Shown: piece by piece, positions 39,899-46,785 of the stretch
Position numbering within the stretch: the stretch's first letter is position 1
Layout: each line of letters begins with the position of its first letter
Virus record (IMG/VR): IMGVR_UViG_3300044981_000029
Location: 1-64,000 of that record
Reading direction: 5' to 3' (one strand)
Length of the DNA stretch: 64,000 nucleotides
DNA from: a virus
The notes under the pieces: generated by a model
Seen by the model: the letters and a program-made list of their open reading frames with translations, nothing else
What the model was told of the DNA's origin: nothing
Databases searched by the model: none
Made by a program: the position numbers and the translations under genes

Positions 39899-40401
39899 TT
39901 GCGGAATTTCCTCTTCGGCCACGGTTGCTTGCGGGTCGCGATTTTGGGACCGCGCTTTGGCTTGCGCTCCAGTCGCGCGAATTTAGTCTTGATGCCAATA
40001 TCGGAACCTTTTGTCGTCACCGTCCGTGCAGCTCCTGGCTTGCGACCGGTGGTCTTTTGCTGGTGATCAGGCTTCGACCGGTAGACCAGAAAGTCCGGGT
40101 GGTGCGCATGCGGAGTGTATCGCGCCGCCACGTCTTTTGCATGCGGGTTGTAGCGGCGTAAAACGAGCGCAGGATCGTGATCGAGCGCATGAGGCGCCAC
40201 ATTCTCGCCGTCCTCGAAGATGCGGGTAAGGAGCCATTTCAGGCGCGTGGCGAGGCTGAGCTTTTTGCCGATCCTGGCACACCTATCAAGAATTGCGGTA
40301 TATTGCAGAACTTCCCAAATCGCGCGCGTCTCTCCGAACTGCCGCTCAGCGACAGCAACCCTAACGGCAAGACCGGGCTGCGGCGGGCGAACGCGCTTCA
40401 T
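39895..40401 (-). CDS. HNH-like small protein of the phage early region, 168 aa
   Basis: The C-terminal half has LDHDPALVLRRYNPHAKD ... PHAHHPDFLVYRSKPDHQQKTTGRKPG ... RPKRGPKIATRK, which resembles the HNH nuclease-type proteins found beside phage replication genes (LDHDPAL, later H). The usual Cys pairs are absent, so it may be degenerate. Highly basic tail. Coupled to the previous gene by TGATG. Nuclease activity is uncertain. Confidence 0.5.
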   Translation of the reverse strand: MKRVRPPQPGLAVRVAVAERQFGETRAIWEVLQYTAILDRCARIGKKLSLATRLKWLLTRIFEDGENVAPHALDHDPALVLRRYNPHAKDVAARYTPHAHHPDFLVYRSKPDHQQKTTGRKPGAARTVTTKGSDIGIKTKFARLERKPKRGPKIATRKQPWPKRKFRK

Positions 40402-40658
40402 CAGCGATACTCTCGCACGTATTTTTTGGCCTCATTCTTCGACATCTTTTCTCCGGTCCAATCATTGATAATTTCACCGTCGATCGCGTCAATCAGTTCG
40501 CACAGGATATCCTTTTGCTCCGGGGTGTCGCGCTGTCCCATGGCAGAAAACGAATAACCGAGGTTAGCCCATCGTTGTACGATCGAAATGCTCTTCTCGC
40601 TGAGGTCGCTCCACCCTTTGAGCGTTCCCCATTTCAGCTCAATGCTTTCGCGCTTCAT
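40401..40658 (-). CDS. Hypothetical protein, 85 aa
   Basis: MKRESIELKWGTLKGWSDLSEKSISIVQRWANLGYSFSAMGQRDTPEQKDILCELIDAID. A recurring small phage protein with a helix pair and Trp-rich N-terminus. ATG overlaps the upstream stop. No function known. Confidence 0.6.
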   Translation of the reverse strand: MKRESIELKWGTLKGWSDLSEKSISIVQRWANLGYSFSAMGQRDTPEQKDILCELIDAIDGEIINDWTGEKMSKNEAKKYVREYR

Positions 40659-40786
40659 TGCGTCACCTTCGGACCATCGTCTGGCCAAGCTTTGAATTCC
40701 GCACCGCATTTCGGACAAGTGCTATCCACCAATTCGGATTTCTTGCCGACCCATCCGCATCTGCACCTGATTTTGATGTCGCTCAT
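40655..40786 (-). CDS. Small zinc-ribbon protein, 43 aa
   Basis: ATG at 40786. CRCGWVGKKSELVDSTCPKCGAEF: two C-x-C/C-x-x-C knuckles typical of a zinc ribbon. A regulatory or RNA-polymerase-interacting role is possible for such phage ribbons but not shown here. Confidence 0.6.
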   Translation of the reverse strand: MSDIKIRCRCGWVGKKSELVDSTCPKCGAEFKAWPDDGPKVTQ

Positions 40787-40787
40787 C

Positions 40788-40901
40788 CTATCCCCCAGAT
40801 TGCCAGCCATGCCGTCCAATGACATCCGCATCACGATCGTTCCGTGCAGATCCAGGGCAGCGGGTGCGGTCAGATGGGAAGGTCAGGATTTTGGCTTGCA
40901 T
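40788..40901 (-). CDS. Hypothetical protein, 37 aa
   Basis: ATG at 40901 overlaps the 3' end of the gene at 40883. MQAKILTFPSDRTRCPGSARNDRDADVIGRHGW. Basic and short; the start has no clear ribosome-binding site. Supported mainly by the tight fit between genes. Confidence 0.4.
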   Translation of the reverse strand: MQAKILTFPSDRTRCPGSARNDRDADVIGRHGWQSGG

Positions 40902-41083
40902 TTCATCGCCTTTCGCAGTTTTCCTCGTTTGGTGGCCGCTTCCTTCACGCGCTCAACCAGCGCCGCGCCGACCTCAGCCCTGTCCCGCGCGCTCGCAGAC
41001 TTGCGGCGGACTTCCTCGGTGGCCAACTTGGCCTCACGCATGGCCTGGAGCGCCTTCTCGCGTGGGCCTATTTCTCGGGGCAT
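40883..41083 (-). CDS. Basic helical protein, 66 aa
   Basis: MPREIGPREKALQAMREAKLATEEVRRKSASARDRAEVGAALVERVKEAATKRGKLRKAMKCKPKS. A single long Lys/Arg/Ala-rich helix, probably binding nucleic acid or a partner protein. Overlaps the upstream gene by 16 bases. Confidence 0.6.
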   Translation of the reverse strand: MPREIGPREKALQAMREAKLATEEVRRKSASARDRAEVGAALVERVKEAATKRGKLRKAMKCKPKS

Positions 41084-41403
41084 GCCTTCACCTTCGCTAG
41101 CAGCGCCTTCGCCGATCGGTACATTTCGCCCTCTGGCGACTGTTCGGCGTCGAGTGTGCGATCATCTCGCTCGACGATATCAGCGTACATTGCCCACTGT
41201 CGCAGGGCTTGATCAAGCGCCTTCACGAGTTCGTCGAAGTGGTTCTCCCAACGGACGATTGCGGCGGCGTTGGCGATGCCTTCAGCCTCATATTCTGGAA
41301 ACTCACAATCGGCGATGATTTCTCCACCAGACAAGACATATCCCGGCCGCTTGGGATTGCGATCAAGTCCGGTCTGCCACGGTCCTTTCGTGCGTTCTCT
41401 CAT
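41068..41403 (-). CDS. Hypothetical protein, 111 aa
   Basis: ATG at 41403 (MRERTKGPWQTGLDRNPKRPGYVLSGGEIIADCEF). This plan (W-x-x-x-x-Y-V ... IADCEF ... A-IA-AAAIVRW) is common in small phage proteins with a conserved Trp-Gly-Ile core, but no function is assigned. The last part is helical (WENHFDELVKALDQALRQWAMYA). Confidence 0.6.
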   Translation of the reverse strand: MRERTKGPWQTGLDRNPKRPGYVLSGGEIIADCEFPEYEAEGIANAAAIVRWENHFDELVKALDQALRQWAMYADIVERDDRTLDAEQSPEGEMYRSAKALLAKVKACPEK

Positions 41404-41558
41404 TCGAGTTCCTCCGCTATTTCCCGCACCAGCTTTTCCCACTGCGTGAGCTTGGCAATTGTGTGATGCGGTGAAATCGGGTCCTGTCCATTCTCCCGAT
41501 TAACTCGCAGGATCGCCAGAAAATCCGCCAACTGCAGCGCAATGTCTCGGTCGCTCAT
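41400..41558 (-). CDS. Hypothetical protein, 52 aa
   Basis: MSDRDIALQLADFLAILRVNRENGQDPISPHHTIAKLTQWEKLVREIAEELE. Mostly helical, acidic. ATG at 41558 overlaps the upstream stop (ATGA); its own stop overlaps the next start. No function recognised. Confidence 0.6.
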   Translation of the reverse strand: MSDRDIALQLADFLAILRVNRENGQDPISPHHTIAKLTQWEKLVREIAEELE

Positions 41559-42001
41559 TTCTGCTCCTTCGCGCCGATCTTGCGGACGACATCCCACGAC
41601 GATAGCCGCAGGGCCTTCAGAAATGGAATGTCCGCGAGGGTCACTGGAATAAGACCATGGCGGACCGTGCACAACCTAGGTTGCACGATCAAGACCGTCA
41701 GTTCATTGTCGCTATAATCATCCGGCCACCCGTCATCGTCGAAGTCCGGGTTCTCGCCGTATTTGGTGAGCGATGCTTCGATTTCTTCTATCGTGGTGTA
41801 TGTTCCATGCGCTCCCGACGTGCTGAACAGAACGAAGTTCATTTCGTTGGCTTCGGCGTGCGGGAACCATTCGTGCAGGGCCTCCATTCCGCGTCCTGGC
41901 TTGATGCTGAAATTGTTGTAATGACCGCCCTGCTTGCCGTGGATGCTCTTGAAGTTAACGTCCTCGGGCTGCTCGAACATTGGTCCACCGAATACGCCCA
42001 T
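41555..42001 (-). CDS. Hypothetical protein, 148 aa
   Basis: ATG at 42001 after AAGGA. MGVFGGPMFEQPEDVNFKSIHGKQGGHYNNFSIKPGRGMEALHEWFPHAEANEMNFVLFSTSGAHGTYTTIEEIEASL. This matches a conserved phage hypothetical family with GTYTTIEEIE in the middle. The rest has DDDGWPDDYSDNELTVLIVQPRL. Function unknown. Confidence 0.65.
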   Translation of the reverse strand: MGVFGGPMFEQPEDVNFKSIHGKQGGHYNNFSIKPGRGMEALHEWFPHAEANEMNFVLFSTSGAHGTYTTIEEIEASLTKYGENPDFDDDGWPDDYSDNELTVLIVQPRLCTVRHGLIPVTLADIPFLKALRLSSWDVVRKIGAKEQK

Positions 42002-42003
42002 TT

Positions 42004-42099
42004 TCAGATCCTTCCGTTGATGGCGAATAGAAGCCCCATAACCCCGAGCGCCGTTGGAATGCACAGCACAACCGTCCAGGCCATCGCGCGACGGGTCAT
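42004..42099 (-). CDS. Tiny membrane peptide, 31 aa
   Basis: MTRRAMAWTVVLCIPTALGVMGLLFAINGRI. Basic start, one hydrophobic segment. Start overlaps the upstream stop (ATGA), which supports translation. No function. Confidence 0.5.
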   Translation of the reverse strand: MTRRAMAWTVVLCIPTALGVMGLLFAINGRI

Positions 42100-42371
42100 G
42101 ATGCAAGCTCCGATACGAAGACAATATTTCCATCGCGTTTCGCCGCATCACGAATCAGCGACCGATATCCCAAGATTTCCTTGATGCGTTCGCGCGGCTC
42201 GGCATGCCGCACATGGATTAGCAGCGAGGTTCCGTCAGTGTAGACGATCTTGTGGAGCTGCAGAAGACGCCCCACGAGCTTCTTGTCGGTGGTGACCTCA
42301 CGGTGGCAAATCCGCTGTTGCGCCGACATGTACCCGGTCCACGTGCCTTCGATGACAAATCGCTCGCTCAT
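42096..42371 (-). CDS. Hypothetical protein, 91 aa
   Basis: ATG at 42371. MSERFVIEGTWTGYMSAQQRICHREVTTDKKLVGRLLQLHKIVYTDGTSLLIHVRHAEPRERIKEILGYRSLIRDA. Recurrent small phage protein with a beta sheet and basic helix. Coupled upstream (ATGA) and downstream. No function assigned. Confidence 0.6.
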   Translation of the reverse strand: MSERFVIEGTWTGYMSAQQRICHREVTTDKKLVGRLLQLHKIVYTDGTSLLIHVRHAEPRERIKEILGYRSLIRDAAKRDGNIVFVSELAS

Positions 42372-42541
42372 GACAACGAATCCTCCTGCCGCAACTCCCG
42401 CAGGAGCGCGTCTATCTGCGGCGCCGTCAGACCTGCATGCGATGCGCAGTCCGCAAACCGCGCCTCGGATATCTCCCCATCCCATAACCCGGCGATGAGC
42501 CGGTCAACCTCGTGGCTGTGCTCGGGATTGATGTGGTTCAT
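42368..42541 (-). CDS. Helical hypothetical protein, 57 aa
   Basis: MNHINPEHSHEVDRLIAGLWDGEISEARFADCASHAGLTAPQIDALLRELRQ. A small all-helical protein with overlaps at both ends; its ATG overlaps the stop of the upstream gene. No family recognised. Confidence 0.55.
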   Translation of the reverse strand: MNHINPEHSHEVDRLIAGLWDGEISEARFADCASHAGLTAPQIDALLRELRQEDSLS

Positions 42542-42768
42542 GGCTGCCTCCCGAATGCGCCGCAGTAGCCTTCTGGCCTGCCGACGTTATCCTTCATTTT
42601 GCGCCATGCCATGCAGGCAGAGGCGATGCACATGCAATCGATGTCCGGCTTACCGCTAGGATTCGCACCGCGGTTGATGGTGGTTCCCTGCCCATCGTTT
42701 TCCGAACTGGCGCGAGCCAATGGGCACCACTTGGTTTTGGCCTCGTCTTCCGTGAGAAAATTGGGCAT
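42538..42768 (-). CDS. Cys-rich hypothetical protein, 76 aa
   Basis: MPNFLTEDEAKTKWCPLARA ... CMCIASACMAWRKM ... EGYCGAFGRQP. The W-C-P ... C-x-x-S-x-C-M-A-W-R layout with conserved Gly/Pro is a recurring small phage family that may bind metal. Function unknown. Confidence 0.6.
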   Translation of the reverse strand: MPNFLTEDEAKTKWCPLARASSENDGQGTTINRGANPSGKPDIDCMCIASACMAWRKMKDNVGRPEGYCGAFGRQP

Positions 42769-42797
42769 GCTATCCTCCTGTTGGGCCGTTGCGAGCG

Positions 42798-43169
42798 TTA
42801 GCGAAGGTTGATTGACGGAACGATCACAGACGGCTTGAACGTCACGCGGTAAAAATATGTGCTCGCTGGCGCCGGGTCCATCTGCTCGGAAAAATACGTC
42901 ACGTTGTCGCTCAATCCGAGGAAATGCTTCTTGAACTGGTTCGGACCAGTTTTGCAGGTCACAGCCAACTTCTTCTCAGATGGCTCCTGCGAGCAAAGGC
43001 CCTCAATCGTCAGCATGTAGTCGCCGGTAATGCCGTTGTAGAACACGATGCGGCGGTTGATTTCAAAATTGTCGGCGGCTTGGGATAGGTTGCTGGATAC
43101 GACGGATGCGTCATTGGAGCAGGCGCCCAATGACGATGCGGTCAAGAGCAGGATTATTGCATGCTTCAT
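42798..43169 (-). CDS. Outer/inner-membrane lipoprotein of the phage beta-sandwich type
   Basis: 123 aa. The signal peptide with lipobox LGAC (Cys17) marks a lipoprotein. The mature part (VASSNLSQAADNFEINRRIVFYNGITGDYMLTIEGLCSQE ... KTGPNQFKKHFLGLSDNVTYFSEQMDPA ... YRVTFKPSVIVP) is the recurrent phage beta-sandwich lipoprotein found in temperate and lytic phages. It is first in the leftward transcript from P2. A superinfection-exclusion role is plausible by analogy to other phage lipoproteins. Confidence 0.75.
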   Translation of the reverse strand: MKHAIILLLTASSLGACSNDASVVSSNLSQAADNFEINRRIVFYNGITGDYMLTIEGLCSQEPSEKKLAVTCKTGPNQFKKHFLGLSDNVTYFSEQMDPAPASTYFYRVTFKPSVIVPSINLR

Positions 43170-43197
43170 TCGGCGGTTTCTCCGTTGCTGATGACCT

Positions 43198-43226
43198 CAT
43201 AAACCACGCATTTGATACCTTGTCAA
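43198..43226 (-). promoter_or_regulatory. Leftward promoter P2, promoter family member
   Basis: On the minus strand: TTGACA at 43226-43221, 17-base spacer containing GTATCAAA and ending TGG, TTTATG at 43203-43198. It matches P1 and P3. It drives the lipoprotein gene and the leftward block. It overlaps the rightward promoter for the regulator gene. Confidence 0.8.
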
Positions 43227-43248
43227 CAGGTGGCTTGCATTTTATTTT
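43220..43248 (+). promoter_or_regulatory. Candidate rightward promoter for the regulator gene
   Basis: TTGTCA at 43220-43225, 17-base spacer, TATTTT at 43243-43248. A second reading uses TTGATA at 43212-43217 with TTGCAT at 43235-43240. The rightward and leftward -35 elements overlap, so the two promoters would compete for polymerase, a typical switch layout. Confidence 0.4.
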
Positions 43249-43268
43249 GGGATGTGCAATCAAGGGCC

Positions 43269-43667
43269 ATGACAGAAACCTATTACAGAAAACTGATCGC
43301 CCCGATAACGCGCCAGAATAAGATGGCGTATCAAGCGCTTGTCCGGGAATTTTCGAAGGTGCTCATCGCCGATTTCGCTGGGGTGAAAAACCAGGGTTTG
43401 AACCGGTGGGAGGTCATCCCGCTGTACTACGTCGAGAACATCTCGAAAAAGACCGGCATCCGGCCGTGTGATCTGCTGCCGGAACCGCCTTGGGGGCTGA
43501 GCTGGACGCTTCCCGATGATGGTTTGGCGGCGACCAAGCGCGCGATTGACGATTTCAAGTTTCGCCGCAACATCGTTGCGCCGATGAACCGCGCCCAGTA
43601 TGCGGACTTTCTGACGGAAAAGAAACGATTCGGCGGCAAACCGCCAAGTTTGGAGATCGCGCGATAA
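43269..43667 (+). CDS. YdaS/Cro-like helix-turn-helix regulator, 132 aa
   Basis: ATG at 43269, after CAAGGG. The segment VLIADFAGVKNQGLNRWEVIPLYYVENISKKTGIRPCDLLPEPPWG follows the YdaS/Cro plan: a helix, 'N-x-x-W' recognition helix, then 'IP' and 'TGI-P-DLLPEP'. It is the first rightward gene after the divergent promoters. It may bind the conserved TCAAA element of the promoter family; that is inference. The C-terminal 60 residues are basic and helical. Confidence 0.65.
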   Translation: MTETYYRKLIAPITRQNKMAYQALVREFSKVLIADFAGVKNQGLNRWEVIPLYYVENISKKTGIRPCDLLPEPPWGLSWTLPDDGLAATKRAIDDFKFRRNIVAPMNRAQYADFLTEKKRFGGKPPSLEIAR

Positions 43668-43682
43668 CCCTAGGAGAAAAAA

Positions 43683-43874
43683 ATGCCTAAGTTACCGACC
43701 ACGCTCTATGCAAAGTCCGAATCTGACGATGGCAATGTGTACTATGTTACGGATACCAATATGTACAATTTGGCTGAAAGTGGTGAAAAGATCCAAATCG
43801 AGAAATATCAACTCATCGAGACCGTCGTCGCCGAAATGGTCGTTTCGACATCGAGACCAACAAAACGAAACTGA
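43683..43874 (+). CDS. Hypothetical protein, 63 aa
   Basis: ATG at 43683 after AGGAGAAA. MPKLPTTLYAKSESDDGNVYYVTDTNMYNLAESGEKIQIEKYQLIETVVAEM. A recurring small beta-rich phage protein. It follows the regulator gene and may be in the same transcript. No function assigned. Confidence 0.65.
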   Translation: MPKLPTTLYAKSESDDGNVYYVTDTNMYNLAESGEKIQIEKYQLIETVVAEMVVSTSRPTKRN

Positions 43875-43932
43875 GATCGCGCGATGATCCTGCCGGGGAG
43901 TGGCCTCCAGCGGCCGGAGGAAGCGCGGTAGT

Positions 43933-43960
43933 GGGGCGAGCCTTTGCGACAGCTCGCCCC
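43933..43960 (+). terminator. Strong GC-rich hairpin, attenuator or terminator candidate
   Basis: GGGGCGAGC, 10-base loop, GCTCGCCCC: a perfect 9-bp stem in the 100-base spacer before the gene at 43983. No T-run follows, so it may be a weak or Rho-assisted terminator, an RNA-processing site or an attenuator limiting expression of the genes beyond. A smaller hairpin precedes it (CCTCC/GGAGG). Confidence 0.45.
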
Positions 43961-43982
43961 GGCTAATTGAGGAGGAATGAGT

Positions 43983-44306
43983 ATGATCGCGATTCTATCG
44001 GATTCCATCCGTACCGCGCGAGCGCCGCACACCTGCGATCAGTGCCTGCATCTCATCCGAAAGGGTGAGCGCTATCGCCGTCAGGTCCATACGGACGATG
44101 GATTTTGCACCTATAAAGCGCACGAGGACTGCGACAGGGCTGCTGCCGAGCTATGGAAGATCGCCGACCTTAACAACGACGAATCGTATATCTTGCATGA
44201 ATACGGCGATGAGGATCGCGCGTTCTTGACTGAGCATTACCCAACAGTTGCTGATAGAATATGGCCACCGGCTAAAGAGGGATTGGATCGTGCCATATCG
44301 AGTTGA
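43983..44306 (+). CDS. Zinc-finger-like hypothetical protein, 107 aa
   Basis: ATG at 43983 after GAGGAGG. TARAPHTCDQCLHLIRKGERYRRQVHTDDGFCTYKAHEDCD has C-x-x-C plus H and C, typical of a small zinc-binding domain. This plan is widespread as a phage hypothetical protein. C-terminal half: DESYILHEYGDEDRAFLTEHYPTVADRIWP. Role unknown. Confidence 0.65.
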   Translation: MIAILSDSIRTARAPHTCDQCLHLIRKGERYRRQVHTDDGFCTYKAHEDCDRAAAELWKIADLNNDESYILHEYGDEDRAFLTEHYPTVADRIWPPAKEGLDRAISS

Positions 44307-44481
44307 CTGCTGGAACTGCGGCGGCGAGGGTGTCATTGACGGCGATTGCACGTGTCAGGAGGACCGCTGCGTCTGCCTGGAACCTGAAGCGCCGCCCTGC
44401 TCGCATTGTCGCGGCAAAGGCTTCATGATCGTCACCGATCTGACGGACGACAACTGCCAAGATGCGGTCTTAATAAGATGA
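44290..44481 (+). CDS. DnaJ-type zinc-ribbon protein, 63 aa
   Basis: GTG at 44290 after AGAGGGA, overlapping the upstream gene. Cys pattern CWNCGGEG ... CTC ... CVC ... CSHCRGKGF resembles the DnaJ Cys-rich repeats (CxxCGGxG and CxxCxGxG). It could bind zinc and act as a small chaperone-like or nucleic-acid-binding protein. It is not a full DnaJ. Confidence 0.6.
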   Translation: MPYRVDCWNCGGEGVIDGDCTCQEDRCVCLEPEAPPCSHCRGKGFMIVTDLTDDNCQDAVLIR

Positions 44482-44511
44482 AACTTCATCCCTCACATGA
44501 GGATTGAGACA

Positions 44512-44808
44512 ATGGTTGAACAAGCTCCAAAAATTGAATCTTTTCGTGGCTCTGGACGTCTCAAATACGATAAATCACGCCGGATAGTTACGTCGGAAAG
44601 AGCCCGACTATCTAACATTGCAGAAAGCTATTCCGTATCTGTCCTACAGCGTCTTGTGGCTAATTACGACACCGATCGTGATCATATCGGCGATAGCGAC
44701 TTGGACAATGAACAACCGATCTCAATCACATTCCGTGGTACACTTGGCGATATCCGCAACGCCCGCACGGCACTCCAGTGTTTTTTGGCGGTAAGAAATG
44801 AGAAGTAA
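44512..44808 (+). CDS. Hypothetical protein, 98 aa
   Basis: ATG at 44512, about 11 bases after GAGG; an upstream ATG at 44497 has no ribosome-binding site. MVEQAPKIESFRGSGRLKYDKSRRIVTSERARLSNIAESYSVSVLQRLVANYD. Helical and strand mixture. Overlaps the next gene. Function unknown. Confidence 0.5.
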   Translation: MVEQAPKIESFRGSGRLKYDKSRRIVTSERARLSNIAESYSVSVLQRLVANYDTDRDHIGDSDLDNEQPISITFRGTLGDIRNARTALQCFLAVRNEK

Positions 44809-45028
44809 ATTTGAGCATCCCACATCTAAAAGTCTGAAGTGGATGACGCCAGAATTTCGCGACTTCCTGCGGCGCAGGACAATGCCGTTTCTCGATAGCG
44901 TTGGCCTTGATCGGCCGATAAGCTTTGTGCTCGAAGAAGTCTACTTGCAAGGCTTGCGCGACGCAACTAAAACCATGGAAAAAACAGATGACACCGAGCG
45001 AAAAGAGCCTGCTTCTTACTGTTGCTAG
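44798..45028 (+). CDS. Hypothetical protein, 76 aa
   Basis: MRSKFEHPTSKSLKWMTPEFRDFLRRRTMPFLDSVGLDRPISFVLEEVYLQGLRDATKTMEK. Overlaps both neighbours. Helical with a Trp-Met motif. Not recognised. Confidence 0.5.
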   Translation: MRSKFEHPTSKSLKWMTPEFRDFLRRRTMPFLDSVGLDRPISFVLEEVYLQGLRDATKTMEKTDDTERKEPASYCC

Positions 45029-45158
45029 GATCTTGCGGGCGCGGATCAAAGAGGTTCGCTTCAGCAAAAATGACGACGATGACATCTGGTCACTTAACGA
45101 GGCGCTCGTACCCTTTGATCCGGTGGGAGAAGACGCCCCTAGCGAGAAACGCAGTTGA
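44988..45158 (+). CDS. Hypothetical protein, 56 aa
   Basis: ATG at 44988 inside the previous gene. MTPSEKSLLLTVARILRARIKEVRFSKNDDDDIWSLNEALVPFDPVGED: helix then acidic loop. The stop overlaps a TTG start (TTGA) of the next short gene. Function unknown. Confidence 0.5.
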   Translation: MTPSEKSLLLTVARILRARIKEVRFSKNDDDDIWSLNEALVPFDPVGEDAPSEKRS

Positions 45159-45259
45159 CCGACGCCCCAGTCGAGATCCGCAACCAGGACGGCTCAATCG
45201 ATGAGGTGATCGCTATCCCGGCCTCGATGACACCGCGAAGGAAACGACATGAGCGCTGA
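45155..45259 (+). CDS. Short protein, possibly a truncated copy of a phage family, 34 aa
   Basis: TTG start overlapping the upstream stop. MTDAPVEIRNQDGSIDEVIAIPASMTPRRKRHER. The first 20 residues match the opening of a longer phage protein with 'EIRN-DGS-DEV'. Here it ends early, overlapping the methyltransferase start by 11 bases. It may be a remnant. Confidence 0.45.
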   Translation: MTDAPVEIRNQDGSIDEVIAIPASMTPRRKRHER

Positions 45260-46472
45260 AACGTTTCTAGACGGCCGGGTCACGATGTTGCTCGGTGACG
45301 TGCGGGAAATGCTGAAAACGCTGCCGGACGATCATTTTGATTGCGTGGTGACCTCGCCGCCGTATTGGGGCTTGAGGTCATATTTGCCGAATGACCATGA
45401 CGATAAACCGCTTGAGATAGGGCTCGAGCCGACGCTCGGTGAACATCTTGCGGTTTTGGTCGCAGTCTTTGCCGAGGTGCGCCGAGTCATGAAGCCTACC
45501 GCAACGCTTTGGCTAAATTACGGCGACTGTTATGCTACGGCGCCGAATGGGCGCAGTGCGGCTGACACCAAAATCTCCGGTAACGACGATCGCACATTTC
45601 GCGACAAACCGTTTTCTACGATTGGGCCGATTGATCGTGGCAAACGCGACTCGGCCCGGTGGGGCGGCGGCAACAATCCTGCCGGCGGTATGCTAAAACC
45701 AAAGGATCTTTGCATGGTCCCCAATCGGCTGGCGATCGCGCTGCAGGATGACGGATGGTTTGTGCGGTCAGAGATCGTGTGGGGAAAAACCAATCCCATG
45801 CCCGATAGTGTGAAAGACCGCCCTGGAACTGCACACGAAAAGATTTTTCTGCTCAGCAAAGCACCGCGCTATCACTACGATGCTGAAGCCGTGCGCTTCA
45901 ACTTGTCCCCGAAGACACTCACGACTTACGGAACTGTCCGCAATGACACGGGCGACGATGGATCTGGAAAGGTGAAAAAGGCTAACTTCGCCAAGTCAAT
46001 TCCGATCCGAGGACCTAGGACGCACCCCGCCGGGAGAATGGACCCTCGCCATGAGGGACACATCAATCACACAGGTATCAACGAAACGCCTCGCGGCGAA
46101 GGGCGCGGTCTGCGCAATTACGAGCCTGCCGCTCTGGAGGTCTGGCCGATGGCTACGCATCCGTTTGGTGAGGCCCACTTCGCGACCTTCCCGCCCGAAC
46201 TCGCGTTGCGCTGCCTGAAGGCTGGCTGCCCTCCCCGCGGAAAGGTCCTTGACCCGTTCGGTGGCGCTGGAACTGTAAGCATGGTTGCTGCTTTAAACGG
46301 GCTGGCGTCTACCCTGATCGAGTTAAACGAGGAATCCGCTATCATCGCTCGCGCCCGCATCGAAGCCGCGTTTATGGGCCGTGAGGAGGGCGCCCGGCAC
46401 ATGACCAAGCAACTCGGGCGGTTGGCAGCCGATGCCGGCCCGCTGTTCGCCAATCCCGAGGCCGCCGAATGA
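45249..46472 (+). CDS. DNA methyltransferase, N4-cytosine / N6-adenine type
   Basis: 407 aa. The catalytic motif TSPPYW (residues 35-40) comes first, and the AdoMet-binding motif LDPFGGAGT (about 335-342) last, the beta-class order of the N6_N4_Mtase family. A middle GWFVRSEIVWGKTNPMPDSVKDRPGTAHEKIFLLSKAPRYHYD block is also typical. No restriction enzyme gene is adjacent, so it is an orphan methylase, probably protecting phage DNA or altering host methylation. Specificity cannot be read. Confidence 0.85.
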   Translation: MSAETFLDGRVTMLLGDVREMLKTLPDDHFDCVVTSPPYWGLRSYLPNDHDDKPLEIGLEPTLGEHLAVLVAVFAEVRRVMKPTATLWLNYGDCYATAPNGRSAADTKISGNDDRTFRDKPFSTIGPIDRGKRDSARWGGGNNPAGGMLKPKDLCMVPNRLAIALQDDGWFVRSEIVWGKTNPMPDSVKDRPGTAHEKIFLLSKAPRYHYDAEAVRFNLSPKTLTTYGTVRNDTGDDGSGKVKKANFAKSIPIRGPRTHPAGRMDPRHEGHINHTGINETPRGEGRGLRNYEPAALEVWPMATHPFGEAHFATFPPELALRCLKAGCPPRGKVLDPFGGAGTVSMVAALNGLASTLIELNEESAIIARARIEAAFMGREEGARHMTKQLGRLAADAGPLFANPEAAE

Positions 46473-46576
46473 CCCGCGCCCTGATCCTGCGGTGGTCTCC
46501 CGCGAATCCCTACTGGTGGGGCGTGCAGTTCGCCCTGGTCGGCTACCACATGCGGTACAATGCCGTGAGGTATTGA
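46469..46576 (+). CDS. Hypothetical protein, 35 aa
   Basis: ATG overlaps the methylase stop by ATGA. MTRALILRWSPANPYWWGVQFALVGYHMRYNAVRY. Short, Trp/Tyr-rich, weakly hydrophobic. Supported by the overlap only. Confidence 0.4.
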   Translation: MTRALILRWSPANPYWWGVQFALVGYHMRYNAVRY

Positions 46577-46614
46577 GGCCTTGACGCGGGCGCGGTTGGA
46601 GGCGTAAAAAGTGC

Positions 46615-46644
46615 GGGCCGGCACAGTGTCTAGCTGCCCGGCCC
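46615..46644 (+). other. Hairpin in the 209-base gap before the DUF1376 gene
   Basis: GGGCCGG, 16-base loop, CCGGCCC; no T-run. The gap 46577-46785 otherwise holds a possible minus-strand reading frame from 46717 (TTG start after GGGG) whose first ~48 codons look coding, then continues antisense to the methylase. I do not accept it as a gene. Confidence 0.3.
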
Positions 46645-46785
46645 TGATCTCGAATGCGTGCGGCGCTTCGGATCGTTTGGAAGTCTTGTATTTACGGTTA
46701 TCCGCTTCGACCGTCAAGACCCCAGATTAAATCCCCCTCTCCGCATCGGTTCCTGATCATGACATTTTTGTTGTGAAGGACGCGC

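Noticed and set aside
46615-46644. tRNA-like stem
   Set aside because: One GC-rich hairpin is present but there is no cloverleaf, anticodon arm or T-loop sequence. No tRNA was found anywhere in the window.
46118-46717. A 199-codon minus-strand frame starting in the gap before DUF1376
   Set aside because: The first ~48 codons look coding-like, but most of it is antisense to the methylase; no homologue-like motif. Kept only as a remark in the gap entry.
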